This document shows positions 1 through 6,596 of a DNA stretch of 64,000 bases, one piece after another. A model generated the notes under the pieces. That model was not told the DNA's origin, made no database searches, and was given only the letters and a program-made list of their open reading frames with translations. The stretch comes from Nonomuraea rhodomycinica (GTDB lineage: Bacteria; Actinomycetota; Actinomycetes; Streptosporangiales; Streptosporangiaceae): positions 248,001-312,000 of the forward strand of contig NZ_JABWGO010000004.1 of assembly GCF_013363995.1 (NCBI RefSeq), read 5' to 3'. Both the position numbers and the translations under genes were made by a program. Positions within the stretch are counted from its first letter, which is position 1. Each line of letters begins with the position of its first letter.

Positions 1-31
1 GGTACGGCATGCCGTACCCCTCCTTTTCTTT
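1..31 (+). terminator. Hairpin plus T-rich tail at left edge
   Basis: A perfect 18-bp palindrome (arms GGTACGG and CCGTACC around CATG) is followed by a pyrimidine/T-rich run. This looks like the rho-independent terminator of a gene lying left of the window. That gene is not visible, so the strand is inferred from the position of the T-rich tail. Confidence 0.5.
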
Positions 32-71
32 GCCTGCAAGGTAGATCTTCACCCGTTTTATGGGGTTTCCT

Positions 72-100
72 TTGCTATTGTCCGGTTCGCTGGCTAGAGT
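72..100 (+). promoter_or_regulatory. Candidate SigA promoter driving the riboswitch leader
   Basis: A TTGCTA -35-like hexamer (72-77) is separated by 17 bp from a good actinobacterial -10 hexamer, TAGAGT (95-100). Transcription would begin near 107, just at the left edge of the riboswitch fold. This is inferred from sequence only. Confidence 0.45.
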
Positions 101-103
101 CGA

Positions 104-300
104 ACGCATCAACCGGTCAGTGACGTAGCCCTTCGCCAGGAAGCGGCGGCTGACCGGCGCCGAATCCCGCGCCAGCGGGAACCGGGGACCCAAACATCTG
201 GGGTGAATCCGGCCCAACTCGGGCCGGTAGGGCATCTCCACGTCCGAACCCGTCAGCTAACCCGGTAGGCGAGATGGAGAGGACACGACTTCTATGCGCT
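104..300 (+). promoter_or_regulatory. ydaO/yuaA c-di-AMP riboswitch
   Basis: The leader carries the conserved blocks of the ydaO class in the right order: GCCGAATCC near 159, GGGGACCCA near 185, GGGGTGAATC near 200, and TCCGAACCCGTCAGCTAACC around 243-262 followed by GGTAGGCG. In actinobacteria this aptamer binds cyclic di-AMP and usually turns off genes for cell-wall hydrolases and resuscitation-promoting factors. Here it precedes a secreted, C-terminally anchored protein with a double-psi-barrel-like motif. The exact ends of the aptamer and the expression platform (about 300-470) are estimated. Confidence 0.9.
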
Positions 301-473
301 ACCGCGTACCCCCGGACGGGGCAGTGACACCAGCCGCCTGCTGAGCGGCACCCCCTTCCCCTGATCTTCCCTTTCGCGCTCCCGCGTAGCGCCCGTTTGG
401 CGATCTGCCCGGCTACGCCCCCATCTGAGCGAGCGCGCCCTCCTGTACCCCACGTAAAGGACTCTTCCGACAC

Positions 474-1301
474 ATGTCCGCACGACTTGGCATGCGTTCT
501 TTCTCCCTCCTGACGGCGGCCGTACTCGGCGCACTCACCATCGGAGCCGGCACTGCGGCCCACGCCGACACCGACGACGACCAGAAGGTTCTCCTCAAGG
601 GCTCCACCACGGCCTCCTACTTCTGGGACGACTCCTCCGGCCGCGCCGGCGACACCGGCCTGCCGGCCAGCGGCAAGCCCATGCAGAAGGGCCTGGTCGC
701 CAGCCCGAGCTGGCCCCTCATGACCGAGGGCTACGTCGTCTACAAGGGCAAGAAGGCCCCCTTCTTCGTCGGCGACCGCGGCCCCGGCATCCCCTCCAGC
801 AGCGGCGTCATGCTCGACCTCGACGCCAAGACCTTCGCCGAGCTCACCGGCGGCCGTTTCAACTCCGAGACCCTCGGGGTGGACGGCGTCGGCGGCCAGG
901 GCCACATCAAGGTGAGCTACGTCATCACCAAGTGGGGCAGCGGCCCGGGCAAGAAGAACCTCCCGGTCTCCTTCGCCTCCGGCGCCTGGCGGCGCGTCGA
1001 CCGCAACCCGGCCAAGCCGCCGCTGCTCGCCGAGGACAAGTCCACCGCTCCGAAGGAGTCCGGCGCCGGCTCCGCCGGTGAGACGGCCTCCGTCTCCAAG
1101 CGGGACAAGGGCGACGACTCCGGCGTGGTGACCGCCTCCGAGCACACCTCGGGTCGCTCCACCGCCGAGGCCGGCGACGCCACCTCCGGCGACCAGGGCC
1201 TCAGCACCTCGGCCGCCCTCGCCCTGACGGGCGTGGCCGCGCTCGGCGGCGGCGCGTACCTCGGCCGCGACCGCCTGCGCAAGCTGCTCGTCAAGAGCTG
1301 A
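474..1301 (+). CDS. Secreted, membrane-anchored protein with RlpA/DPBB-like region
   Basis: 275 residues. An N-terminal signal peptide ends at about residue 31 (AHA motif). Around residues 75-165 the pattern VGDRGPGIP...LDLDAKTF...GHIKVSYVI resembles the double-psi beta-barrel of RlpA and expansin-type cell-wall proteins, where the DRGP loop is typical. A Ser/Thr/Ala-rich linker follows, then a membrane helix (about 243-262) and a short basic tail, RDRLRKLLVKS. The c-di-AMP riboswitch leader fits a role at the cell wall, since that regulon is dominated by wall-remodelling enzymes. No catalytic assignment is safe. The enzyme class is inference; export, anchoring and riboswitch control are well supported. 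Confidence 0.8.
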   Translation: MSARLGMRSFSLLTAAVLGALTIGAGTAAHADTDDDQKVLLKGSTTASYFWDDSSGRAGDTGLPASGKPMQKGLVASPSWPLMTEGYVVYKGKKAPFFVGDRGPGIPSSSGVMLDLDAKTFAELTGGRFNSETLGVDGVGGQGHIKVSYVITKWGSGPGKKNLPVSFASGAWRRVDRNPAKPPLLAEDKSTAPKESGAGSAGETASVSKRDKGDDSGVVTASEHTSGRSTAEAGDATSGDQGLSTSAALALTGVAALGGGAYLGRDRLRKLLVKS

Positions 1302-1440
1302 CGCCGCGTGCGCGAGCTGCTCGTCACGAGCTGACCCCCGCCTGCGCGAGCTGCTCGTCACGAGCTGACCCCCGCCTGCGCGAGCTGCTCCTCGCGAGCC
1401 GACCCCCGAGTCGTCGAGCGCTGACGCCGCCCGGTCGTCA
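1270..1440 (+). repeat. Tandem copies of the gene's 3' end, including its stop codon
   Basis: The last 33-34 bases of the preceding gene, with the TGA stop, recur at least twice more in the non-coding DNA (GAGCTGCTCGTCACGAGCTG core). They are followed by two shorter degenerate units ending AGCGCTGAC. The first three stops lie at about 1299, 1332 and 1366. The same kind of structure follows other genes in this window. Confidence 0.85.
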
Positions 1441-1544
1441 AGCGCTGACTCCTCCCGGCCGGCCGTGCCCCCCAGGCGGCATGCCGGCCGGCATCCGACC
1501 ACACGGCCGGGTCCGGACGCCACCCCGTCCGGTCCGGCCCTCCC

Positions 1545-1628
1545 CCAGGGGCCTGCCTGCCTCTCCATCCGGGCCCCTGGTCACCCCGCTCCGGACCGCC
1601 GCCGCCCCGGCGGTTCCGGAGCGGGGTG
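1545..1628 (+). terminator. Two consecutive GC hairpins
   Basis: Hairpin one has arms CCAGGGGCC (1545-1553) and GGCCCCTGG (1572-1580). Hairpin two has 14-bp perfect arms, 1582-1595 and 1615-1628, with a further CCGCCG/CGGCGG stem inside. Neither has a T-tract, as is common in high-GC actinobacteria. They separate the riboswitch gene from the next gene; a separate perfect palindrome (ATGCCGG/CCGGCAT) sits at 1481-1494. Confidence 0.6.
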
Positions 1629-1667
1629 ACGCATGTCCGGCGCTCCTCACCGCACGGTCCGGCGCCC

Positions 1668-1697
1668 TTTACCGCCCAGTGATCCGAATGTCATTCT
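1668..1697 (+). promoter_or_regulatory. Candidate leaderless promoter of the hydrolase gene
   Basis: TTTACC (1668-1673), an 18-bp spacer and CATTCT (1692-1697) place the transcription start at or next to the GTG at 1705. This supports that start over the upstream ATG at 1633. The match to consensus is weak. Confidence 0.3.
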
Positions 1698-1704
1698 GTT
1701 CAAC

Positions 1705-2565
1705 GTGATCGCGCGCGCGAAGGCCAACGGCATCGAGATCGCCTACGAGAGCTTCGGCACCCCCGGCGCCCGTCCGCTCCTGCTCGTCATGGGGCTGGGC
1801 ACCCAGCTCATCCACTGGGACGACGACTTCTGCCGCCTTCTCGCCGAGCAGGGGCACCACGTCGTCCGCTTCGACAACCGCGACGCGGGCCTGTCCACGC
1901 ACCTGCACGAGTTCGGCCGGCCGGAGCTCGGCGGCGCCGCGCCGTACCTGCTGGACGACATGGCCGACGACACGGCGGGGCTGATGGACGCGCTCGGGTG
2001 GCCCGCCGCCCACGTGGTGGGCGCCTCGATGGGCGGCATGATCGGCCAGGTGCTGGCCATCCGGCATCCCGGACGGGTGCTCAGCCTCACCTCCATCATG
2101 TCCACGCCCGGCCCGCGGGCCGCCCCGCCCACGCCCGCGGCGAGCGCGGTGCTGCTGGCCACGCCGCCCGCCGGGCGCGAGGAGGCCATCGCGCGGTCCC
2201 AGGCGGCCTGGGACCTGATCGGCTCGCCCGGCTACGAGCCGGACCGGGCGCGCATCGCGGACGTGGCGGGCCGCGCCTTCGACCGCTGCTTCGACCCGGC
2301 GGGCACCGCGCGCCAGCTCGCCGCCATCGTGGCCTCGGGCGACCGCACCGAGGCGCTGCGCGGGCTCGACGTGCCGGCGCTCGTGGTGCACGGCGAGGCC
2401 GACCGGCTCGTGCCCGTCTCGGGCGGACGGGCCACCGCCGAGGCCATCCCCGGGGCGAGGCTGCTGACCTTCCCCGGGATGGGCCACGACCTGCCGCGCC
2501 CGATCTGGCCGGACCTCGTCGCCGCCATCACGCGGCTGACCACCGGGCGGCCGTCCCCGCCATGA
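1705..2565 (+). CDS. Alpha/beta-fold hydrolase
   Basis: 286 residues from the GTG at 1705. An upstream in-frame ATG at 1633 would add 24 non-conserved residues. The oxyanion region MGLGTQ, the FDNRDAG block, the nucleophile elbow GASMGGM, the late aspartate in HGEADRLVP and the catalytic histidine in GMGHDLP form a complete Ser-Asp-His triad typical of the family. No signal peptide is seen, so it is probably a cytoplasmic ester, lactone or C-C hydrolase; the substrate cannot be told from sequence. It appears monocistronic. Its 3' end is repeated in the downstream DNA. Confidence 0.85.
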   Translation: MIARAKANGIEIAYESFGTPGARPLLLVMGLGTQLIHWDDDFCRLLAEQGHHVVRFDNRDAGLSTHLHEFGRPELGGAAPYLLDDMADDTAGLMDALGWPAAHVVGASMGGMIGQVLAIRHPGRVLSLTSIMSTPGPRAAPPTPAASAVLLATPPAGREEAIARSQAAWDLIGSPGYEPDRARIADVAGRAFDRCFDPAGTARQLAAIVASGDRTEALRGLDVPALVVHGEADRLVPVSGGRATAEAIPGARLLTFPGMGHDLPRPIWPDLVAAITRLTTGRPSPP

Positions 2566-2665
2566 CCCGGCTGACCACCGGGCGGCCGTCCCCGCCATGA
2601 CCCGGCTGACCGCCGGACGGCCGCCCCCCATCACCCGGCTGACCGCCGGACGGCCGTCGCCCCCG
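2527..2665 (+). repeat. Tandem copies of the hydrolase 3' end, including stop
   Basis: A 35-bp unit covering the last codons and TGA stop (CGGCTGACCACCGGGCGG core) is repeated almost exactly once (second stop at 2598-2600), then twice in degenerate form up to about 2665. It lies between the 3' ends of converging genes. Confidence 0.85.
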
Positions 2666-2708
2666 CCCCCGCCGGCCGTCGGTCGCCGTCGCGCGGCTCG
2701 ACGGCGGG

Positions 2709-3080
2709 CTAGACGTCCAGCTTCTCCTCGATGGAGCGCAGCTGGTGCCTGGCCATCGCCAGGTTGGCCCGGCTCCGGTCCAGGGCGAGGTAGAGGAACA
2801 GTCCCTTGCCGCCGCGCCCGCTGACGGGCCGGATGATGTGGTACTGCGAGCCGAGCGTGATGAGGATGTCCTCGATCGTGTCCTTGAGGCCGAGCGAGTC
2901 CATCGTGCGCAGCTTGGCCTTGACGACCTCGGTGTTGCCGGCGCCCGCGACCTGGAGGTCCAGGTCCTTGGAGCCGCCGAGCGCGCCCAGCGTCATGCCG
3001 CTGCCGTGATCGACGACCGCCGCCCCGATGGCGCCGTCGATCGTCATCATCTCTTTGAGCGAGACGTCCATGCTGGCCAT
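2709..3080 (-). CDS. Roadblock/LC7 domain protein
   Basis: 123 residues, a single roadblock/LC7 domain. It shows the usual pattern of an N-terminal helix, a central sheet (GAAVVDHGSG, DILITLGSQYHII) and a long C-terminal helix (LDRSRANLAMARHQLRSIEEKL). Bacterial roadblock proteins form dimers that regulate small Ras-like GTPases. It is last in a four-gene minus-strand operon (5099 to 2709) with two related roadblock proteins. It shares the C-terminal LERSNLALARH-like helix with the 4722-5099 gene, showing the two are paralogs. No partner GTPase lies in this operon. Confidence 0.85.
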   Translation of the reverse strand: MASMDVSLKEMMTIDGAIGAAVVDHGSGMTLGALGGSKDLDLQVAGAGNTEVVKAKLRTMDSLGLKDTIEDILITLGSQYHIIRPVSGRGGKGLFLYLALDRSRANLAMARHQLRSIEEKLDV

Positions 3081-3117
3081 GTCACTTCTCCGTTCTGTGG
3101 TGATTTCCTGGGGTGGG

Positions 3118-3549
3118 TCATCGCATCCGTGCTGCGATGGCGGCCACGGCGGCCGCCGTCTTGCGGCCCTCCAGCCGGAGCAGCCCGAGGTTCGTGCCGG
3201 GCTGGGCCAGGACTGTGAGGACGATGGTGGGGCCCGCGGCGTAGAACGCGGCGAACCCGGCCGTGCCCGAGATGAGCGTCTCCTCCAGGTCGCCCCTCCC
3301 GGACATGGCGAGCATGCGCCTGCTCATCGCGAGCAGGGCGGCGGTCAGCGCGGCGGTCCGCTCGCCGTTGTCGACCACGGGGTCGCAGGCGACGGCCAGC
3401 CCGTCGACCGTGCAGGCGACGCTGCCGCTGATGTCCGGGGTGCGCTCCCGGAGGAGCACCATCTCCTTGAGCACCTCGTCGTGCAGCTCCACCGGCGGCC
3501 TCCTTCTGAACGAGGGCAGTCTCACGACGGTGAGTGGGGGGAACCTCAT
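3118..3549 (-). CDS. Roadblock/LC7-like protein
   Basis: 143 residues. A divergent roadblock fold starts at about residue 20 (VELHDEVLKEMVLLRERTPDI), continues with VACTVDGLAVACDPVVDNGE and ends LRLEGRKTAAAVAAIAARM. The first ten codons overlap the end of the upstream gene by 4 bp, so translation is probably coupled. It is less similar to the other two roadblock proteins and may be the partner that makes heterodimers. No enzymatic function is expected. Confidence 0.75.
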   Translation of the reverse strand: MRFPPLTVVRLPSFRRRPPVELHDEVLKEMVLLRERTPDISGSVACTVDGLAVACDPVVDNGERTAALTAALLAMSRRMLAMSGRGDLEETLISGTAGFAAFYAAGPTIVLTVLAQPGTNLGLLRLEGRKTAAAVAAIAARMR

Positions 3550-4718
3550 GCGAGCTCCTCCAGGGCCTTCTTCAGCCGCATGAGCAGGGCCAGGTCCCTC
3601 GGGTCCGCCGTCACCGCCGGACCGAAGGACCGCCCCCGGCCGGACAGGCCGTGCGGGCCGGACAGGCCGTGCGGGCCGGGCGGGCCGGACAGGCCATGCG
3701 GGCCGGACGGGCCGGGCGGGTCAGGCGGCCCGGCCGGTGCCGCGAGTGGCCCGCCTCCGGGCGGAAGGGCCGGATCCGGCGGCTGAGGCGGCGCATCCGC
3801 CGGATCCGGGGTCTCGGGGGAGGGGCGGGCGCGCCGCCCGCCGCCGCGTGCGCGCTTGGGCAGCGCCGCCCCGCGCCGGCCACCGGCCTCGGGCGAGGGT
3901 GGGGGTGCGGCGGGCGCGGTCCCGGCCGCCTGAGAACCGGCGGCCCTGGACGCGGCGGGATCGACAGGAGCGGCAGGATCGGCGGAGCGGGCGGGGCTCG
4001 CCGTACGAGCGGGATCGGCCGACCCGGGAGAACGAGTGGGATCGGCGGCCCCGGCTGGATCGGCGGAGGGGGTGGGGTCGGGGGGCGTGAGGAGTCCGGA
4101 GGCGGCCAGTCGCCGTACCGCCAGCAGTACCGAATACCCCGAGCGGCCCAGCAGTCGCGCCAGGTCGAGCGGTGTCGCCTGTTCGTCGGCGCGGGTGACG
4201 ATCTCCCACTGGACGGCGGTGAGCGTCACGCCCTGACCGGACAGCCGGGACGCCGGCCGCACCGGGGCGGTGTCCACGTCGGCCGACGGCCAGATCCGGG
4301 CGAGCTGCGCCCGGCGGCGCGCGCACTCCCGCACGAGCCCCGACACCTCGAAGTACCACCGGCCGCCCAGCCAGTGCCGCTCGCCGGGCCGGAACTTCGG
4401 CCGCGTCCCCGTGGCGGGCAGCAGGAAGAACGCGGCGTCCAGCACGGCGCCCAGCACGCAGAACTGCAGCTCCCCGAGCGTCACCGGCCCTTCGGCGAGC
4501 AGCCGCTCGCAGCCGCCGTCCGCCTGGATGCGGCGCAGCGCCTCCTCGGGCAGGCGGCCGCGCGCGGTCAGCAGCCGCTCGACGCCGGGCGTCTGGGCGC
4601 ACTCCATGTACGTGATCCGCCCCTCGTCGAGGAAGACCGTGCCGGCCCGGCCGACGCGCAGGGCGCCGGTGGGGCGGTCGTTCGCGAGGCTCGCCAGCAG
4701 CGTGTCCAGGGTGGCCAT
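3546..4718 (-). CDS. DUF4388-like protein with winged-helix domain and Pro-rich tail
   Basis: 390 residues. The first about 130 residues (TGALRVGRAGTVFLDEGRI, then GELQFCVLGAVLDAAFFLL) resemble DUF4388/PATAN-type domains found with signalling and roadblock proteins. Residues about 165-215 look like a winged helix (LTAVQWEIVTRADEQATPLD). A long Pro/Ala/Gly linker with GPHGLSG-type repeats follows, then a short terminal helix (LALLMRLKKALEELA). It may be the DNA- or protein-binding output of the roadblock set. The repeat-rich DNA at 3625-3720 is prone to slippage. Family assignment is by pattern only. Confidence 0.65.
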   Translation of the reverse strand: MATLDTLLASLANDRPTGALRVGRAGTVFLDEGRITYMECAQTPGVERLLTARGRLPEEALRRIQADGGCERLLAEGPVTLGELQFCVLGAVLDAAFFLLPATGTRPKFRPGERHWLGGRWYFEVSGLVRECARRRAQLARIWPSADVDTAPVRPASRLSGQGVTLTAVQWEIVTRADEQATPLDLARLLGRSGYSVLLAVRRLAASGLLTPPDPTPSADPAGAADPTRSPGSADPARTASPARSADPAAPVDPAASRAAGSQAAGTAPAAPPPSPEAGGRRGAALPKRARGGGRRARPSPETPDPADAPPQPPDPALPPGGGPLAAPAGPPDPPGPSGPHGLSGPPGPHGLSGPHGLSGRGRSFGPAVTADPRDLALLMRLKKALEELA

Positions 4719-4721
4719 CGG

Positions 4722-5099
4722 TCACGCCAGCAGCCGGCCGGAGATGTCCCGCAGGCGGTGGCGCGCGAGCGCCAGGTTGGAGCGCTCCAGGTCGAGGCGG
4801 ACATAGATGACCAGCGGCCCCTCGAACACCGTCTCCATGAGCCGGAGCAGGTGGTGGCCGCGGTCCGTGGTGACGAGCATGTCGTCGATGCGGACGGTGT
4901 CGCCGGGACACGAGCGCGCCAGGCCGTCCATGGTGGCGCGCAGCGTCTCGGTCAGGGCGGCGGCGGAGCGCTCGGTGTCCACGCCCTGGGGCGCCCCGCT
5001 GGCGGCCACCGCCATGCCGCTGGTCTGGTCCAGCAGCATGGCGTCCAGCGCGCCCGGTATGGCCATGACCTCGGTCAGGCAGTCGTCCAGTCCGAGCAC
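4722..5099 (-). CDS. Roadblock/LC7 domain protein (first gene of operon)
   Basis: 125 residues from a GTG with a strong GGGGAGG ribosome site about 6 bp upstream. It is a complete roadblock domain: LDDCLTEVMAIPGALDAMLL at the start, GMAVAASG, DDMLVTTDRGHHLLRLM, and the terminal helix LDLERSNLALARHRLRDI. The 3-bp gap to the next gene marks an operon. Actinobacterial conservons pair such a protein (CvnB) with a histidine kinase and a Ras-like GTPase, but neither is present here. Confidence 0.85.
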   Translation of the reverse strand: MLGLDDCLTEVMAIPGALDAMLLDQTSGMAVAASGAPQGVDTERSAAALTETLRATMDGLARSCPGDTVRIDDMLVTTDRGHHLLRLMETVFEGPLVIYVRLDLERSNLALARHRLRDISGRLLA

Positions 5100-5205
5100 G
5101 GTTCCTCCCCTCGCCGTCTTGAAGACTGGGACAGCGTAGGAGCGGCACGGGTGTCACGGAGCGGAGCCGGGTGGCGGCGGTACGAAAGCTATACGGCGCG
5201 GAAGG

Positions 5206-5226
5206 AGAAAAACCCCACTGGGGCGC
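5206..5226 (-). terminator. Short hairpin with T5 tract (minus strand)
   Basis: On the minus strand CCCC-AGT-GGGG is followed directly by TTTTT. The stem is short, so this is a weak rho-independent terminator candidate for the DUF4032 gene, just upstream of the roadblock operon. A TAGCTT -10-like box for that operon lies at 5186-5191 on the minus strand. Confidence 0.35.
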
Positions 5227-5285
5227 AGATTTCTCCGAGTTATCCGGATTGAGGCTGACTTAGGCGAATATTCTTCGTCTTTCCG

Positions 5286-5327
5286 CAGGTCAGCGGACCA
5301 GCCGACCTCTCAGCGGATCAGCCGGCC
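5286..5327 (-). repeat. Degenerate duplication of the DUF4032 3' end
   Basis: TCAGCGGATCAGCCGGCC next to the stop codon and TCAGCGGACCAGCCGACC just beyond it are near copies about 22 bp apart. This is a milder version of the 3'-end duplications seen after other genes here. Confidence 0.55.
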
Positions 5328-6574
5328 TTCTCCTCGGCGTCGTCCGCCTCGGCGTCGTCCGCGAGCCCCTCGGGCGGCTCGTCCGGGAGGACCGCCTTCT
5401 CGTCCGGCTTGTAGACGAGGACGTTCTCGATGTACGACTTCACGGCCGCCGCGAGGCCCACGTCGCCGTCGGCCTCCTCCGACAGGTACCACCGGTGGTC
5501 GAGGATCTCGTGGAAGACCTGGGCCGGGTCCAGCTTGGCCCGCAGGTCCGGCGGCAGCGCGTCGACCGTCGGCTGGAACACCTCGGCCAGCCAGCGGTGC
5601 GCCACGATCGCCTCGTCCTCGTGCCGCAGGCCCTTGGCCACGCGGAAGCCGTCGAGGTCGTTGAGCAGCCGCCGCGCCTGGTTCTCCTCCACGTCCAGGC
5701 CGGTCAGGCGGAGCAGGCGGCGCTGGTGGTGGCCGGCGTCGACCACCTTGGGCCGCACGATCAGCCGGCCGGTGCCGACCTTGCGCCGCACCATCATCTC
5801 GGCCACGTCGAACCCGAGCAGGTTCAGCCGCCGGATCCGCTGCTCCACCCGGTGCCAGTCGACCTCCTCGATGATCTCGTCCTGGGTGATCTCGTTCCAC
5901 AGCCGGTGGTAGCGGTTGACGATGTCCTCGGCCGTCTCCATGGGGTCCACGGACGGGTGCAGCAGGCCGCCGGCCTCCAGGTCCAGCATCTCGCCGAAGA
6001 TGTTGGTGTGGGCGACGTCGATGTCGGCCAGCCGCTGCCCCTCGCTGATCATCGGGTGCATCTCGCCGGTCTCGGCGTCCACCAGGTACGCGGCGAACGC
6101 CCCGGCGTCCCGGCGGAACAGCGTGTTGGACAGCGAGCAGTCGCCCCAGTAGAACCCGTTCAGGTGCAGCCGCACGAGGAGCACGGCCAGCGCGTCGAGC
6201 AGCCGGGTCAGCGTGTCGGGCCGCAGCGTGCCGGACATCACGGCCCGGTACGGGAGCGAGAACTGCAGGTGGCGGGTGATCAGGGCGGCGTCGAGCCCCT
6301 CGTCGCGGCCGGTGACGTAGGCGACCGGCTCCACGGAGGGGGCGTCCAGGCGGGCCAGGTCCCACAGGAGCTGGTACTCGCGGCGGGCGTACCGCTCGCT
6401 GATCTCCTTGATCGCGTACACCTTGCCGGAGAGCCGGGCGAAGCGCACGACGTGCCGGGAGATGCCCCGGGGAAGGTCGACGAGGTGGTGCTGGGGCCAG
6501 TCGGCCAGCGGGCGGTCCCACGGAAGCCCGATGAGGTCAGGATCTTCGAGCGCTCCGGTGATCTGCAGCGGCAT
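5318..6574 (-). CDS. DUF4032 domain protein, kinase-like fold
   Basis: 418 residues from ATG 6574; an in-frame ATG at 6613 exists but lies inside the divergent gene. The first half has protein/LPS-kinase-like landmarks: VYAIKEI (lysine), GFYWGDCSLSNTLF (catalytic-loop Asp and Asn) and YLVDAETGEM (DFG-like). The C-terminal half is the DUF4032 domain proper, ending in an acidic tail. The family is widespread in actinobacteria and of unknown substrate. Its promoter overlaps that of the divergent DUF885 gene, and the 6-nt gap between -10 and ATG implies a leaderless transcript. Confidence 0.8.
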   Translation of the reverse strand: MPLQITGALEDPDLIGLPWDRPLADWPQHHLVDLPRGISRHVVRFARLSGKVYAIKEISERYARREYQLLWDLARLDAPSVEPVAYVTGRDEGLDAALITRHLQFSLPYRAVMSGTLRPDTLTRLLDALAVLLVRLHLNGFYWGDCSLSNTLFRRDAGAFAAYLVDAETGEMHPMISEGQRLADIDVAHTNIFGEMLDLEAGGLLHPSVDPMETAEDIVNRYHRLWNEITQDEIIEEVDWHRVEQRIRRLNLLGFDVAEMMVRRKVGTGRLIVRPKVVDAGHHQRRLLRLTGLDVEENQARRLLNDLDGFRVAKGLRHEDEAIVAHRWLAEVFQPTVDALPPDLRAKLDPAQVFHEILDHRWYLSEEADGDVGLAAAVKSYIENVLVYKPDEKAVLPDEPPEGLADDAEADDAEEKAG

Positions 6575-6580
6575 TTCTAC

Positions 6581-6590
6581 AGGATATTGT
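6581..6590. promoter_or_regulatory. Two head-to-head -10 boxes overlapping by 2 bp
   Basis: TATCCT on the minus strand (6586-6581) lies 6 nt from ATG 6574, and TATTGT on the plus strand (6585-6590) lies 6 nt from GTG 6597. Both would give leaderless mRNAs, and both cannot be occupied by polymerase at once. No clear -35 hexamers are visible. Confidence 0.5.
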
Positions 6591-6596
6591 GCGGCG

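Noticed and set aside
117..1568. Long minus-strand open frame across the riboswitch and first gene
   Set aside because: It overlaps a well-supported riboswitch and secreted-protein gene and has low-complexity antisense composition.
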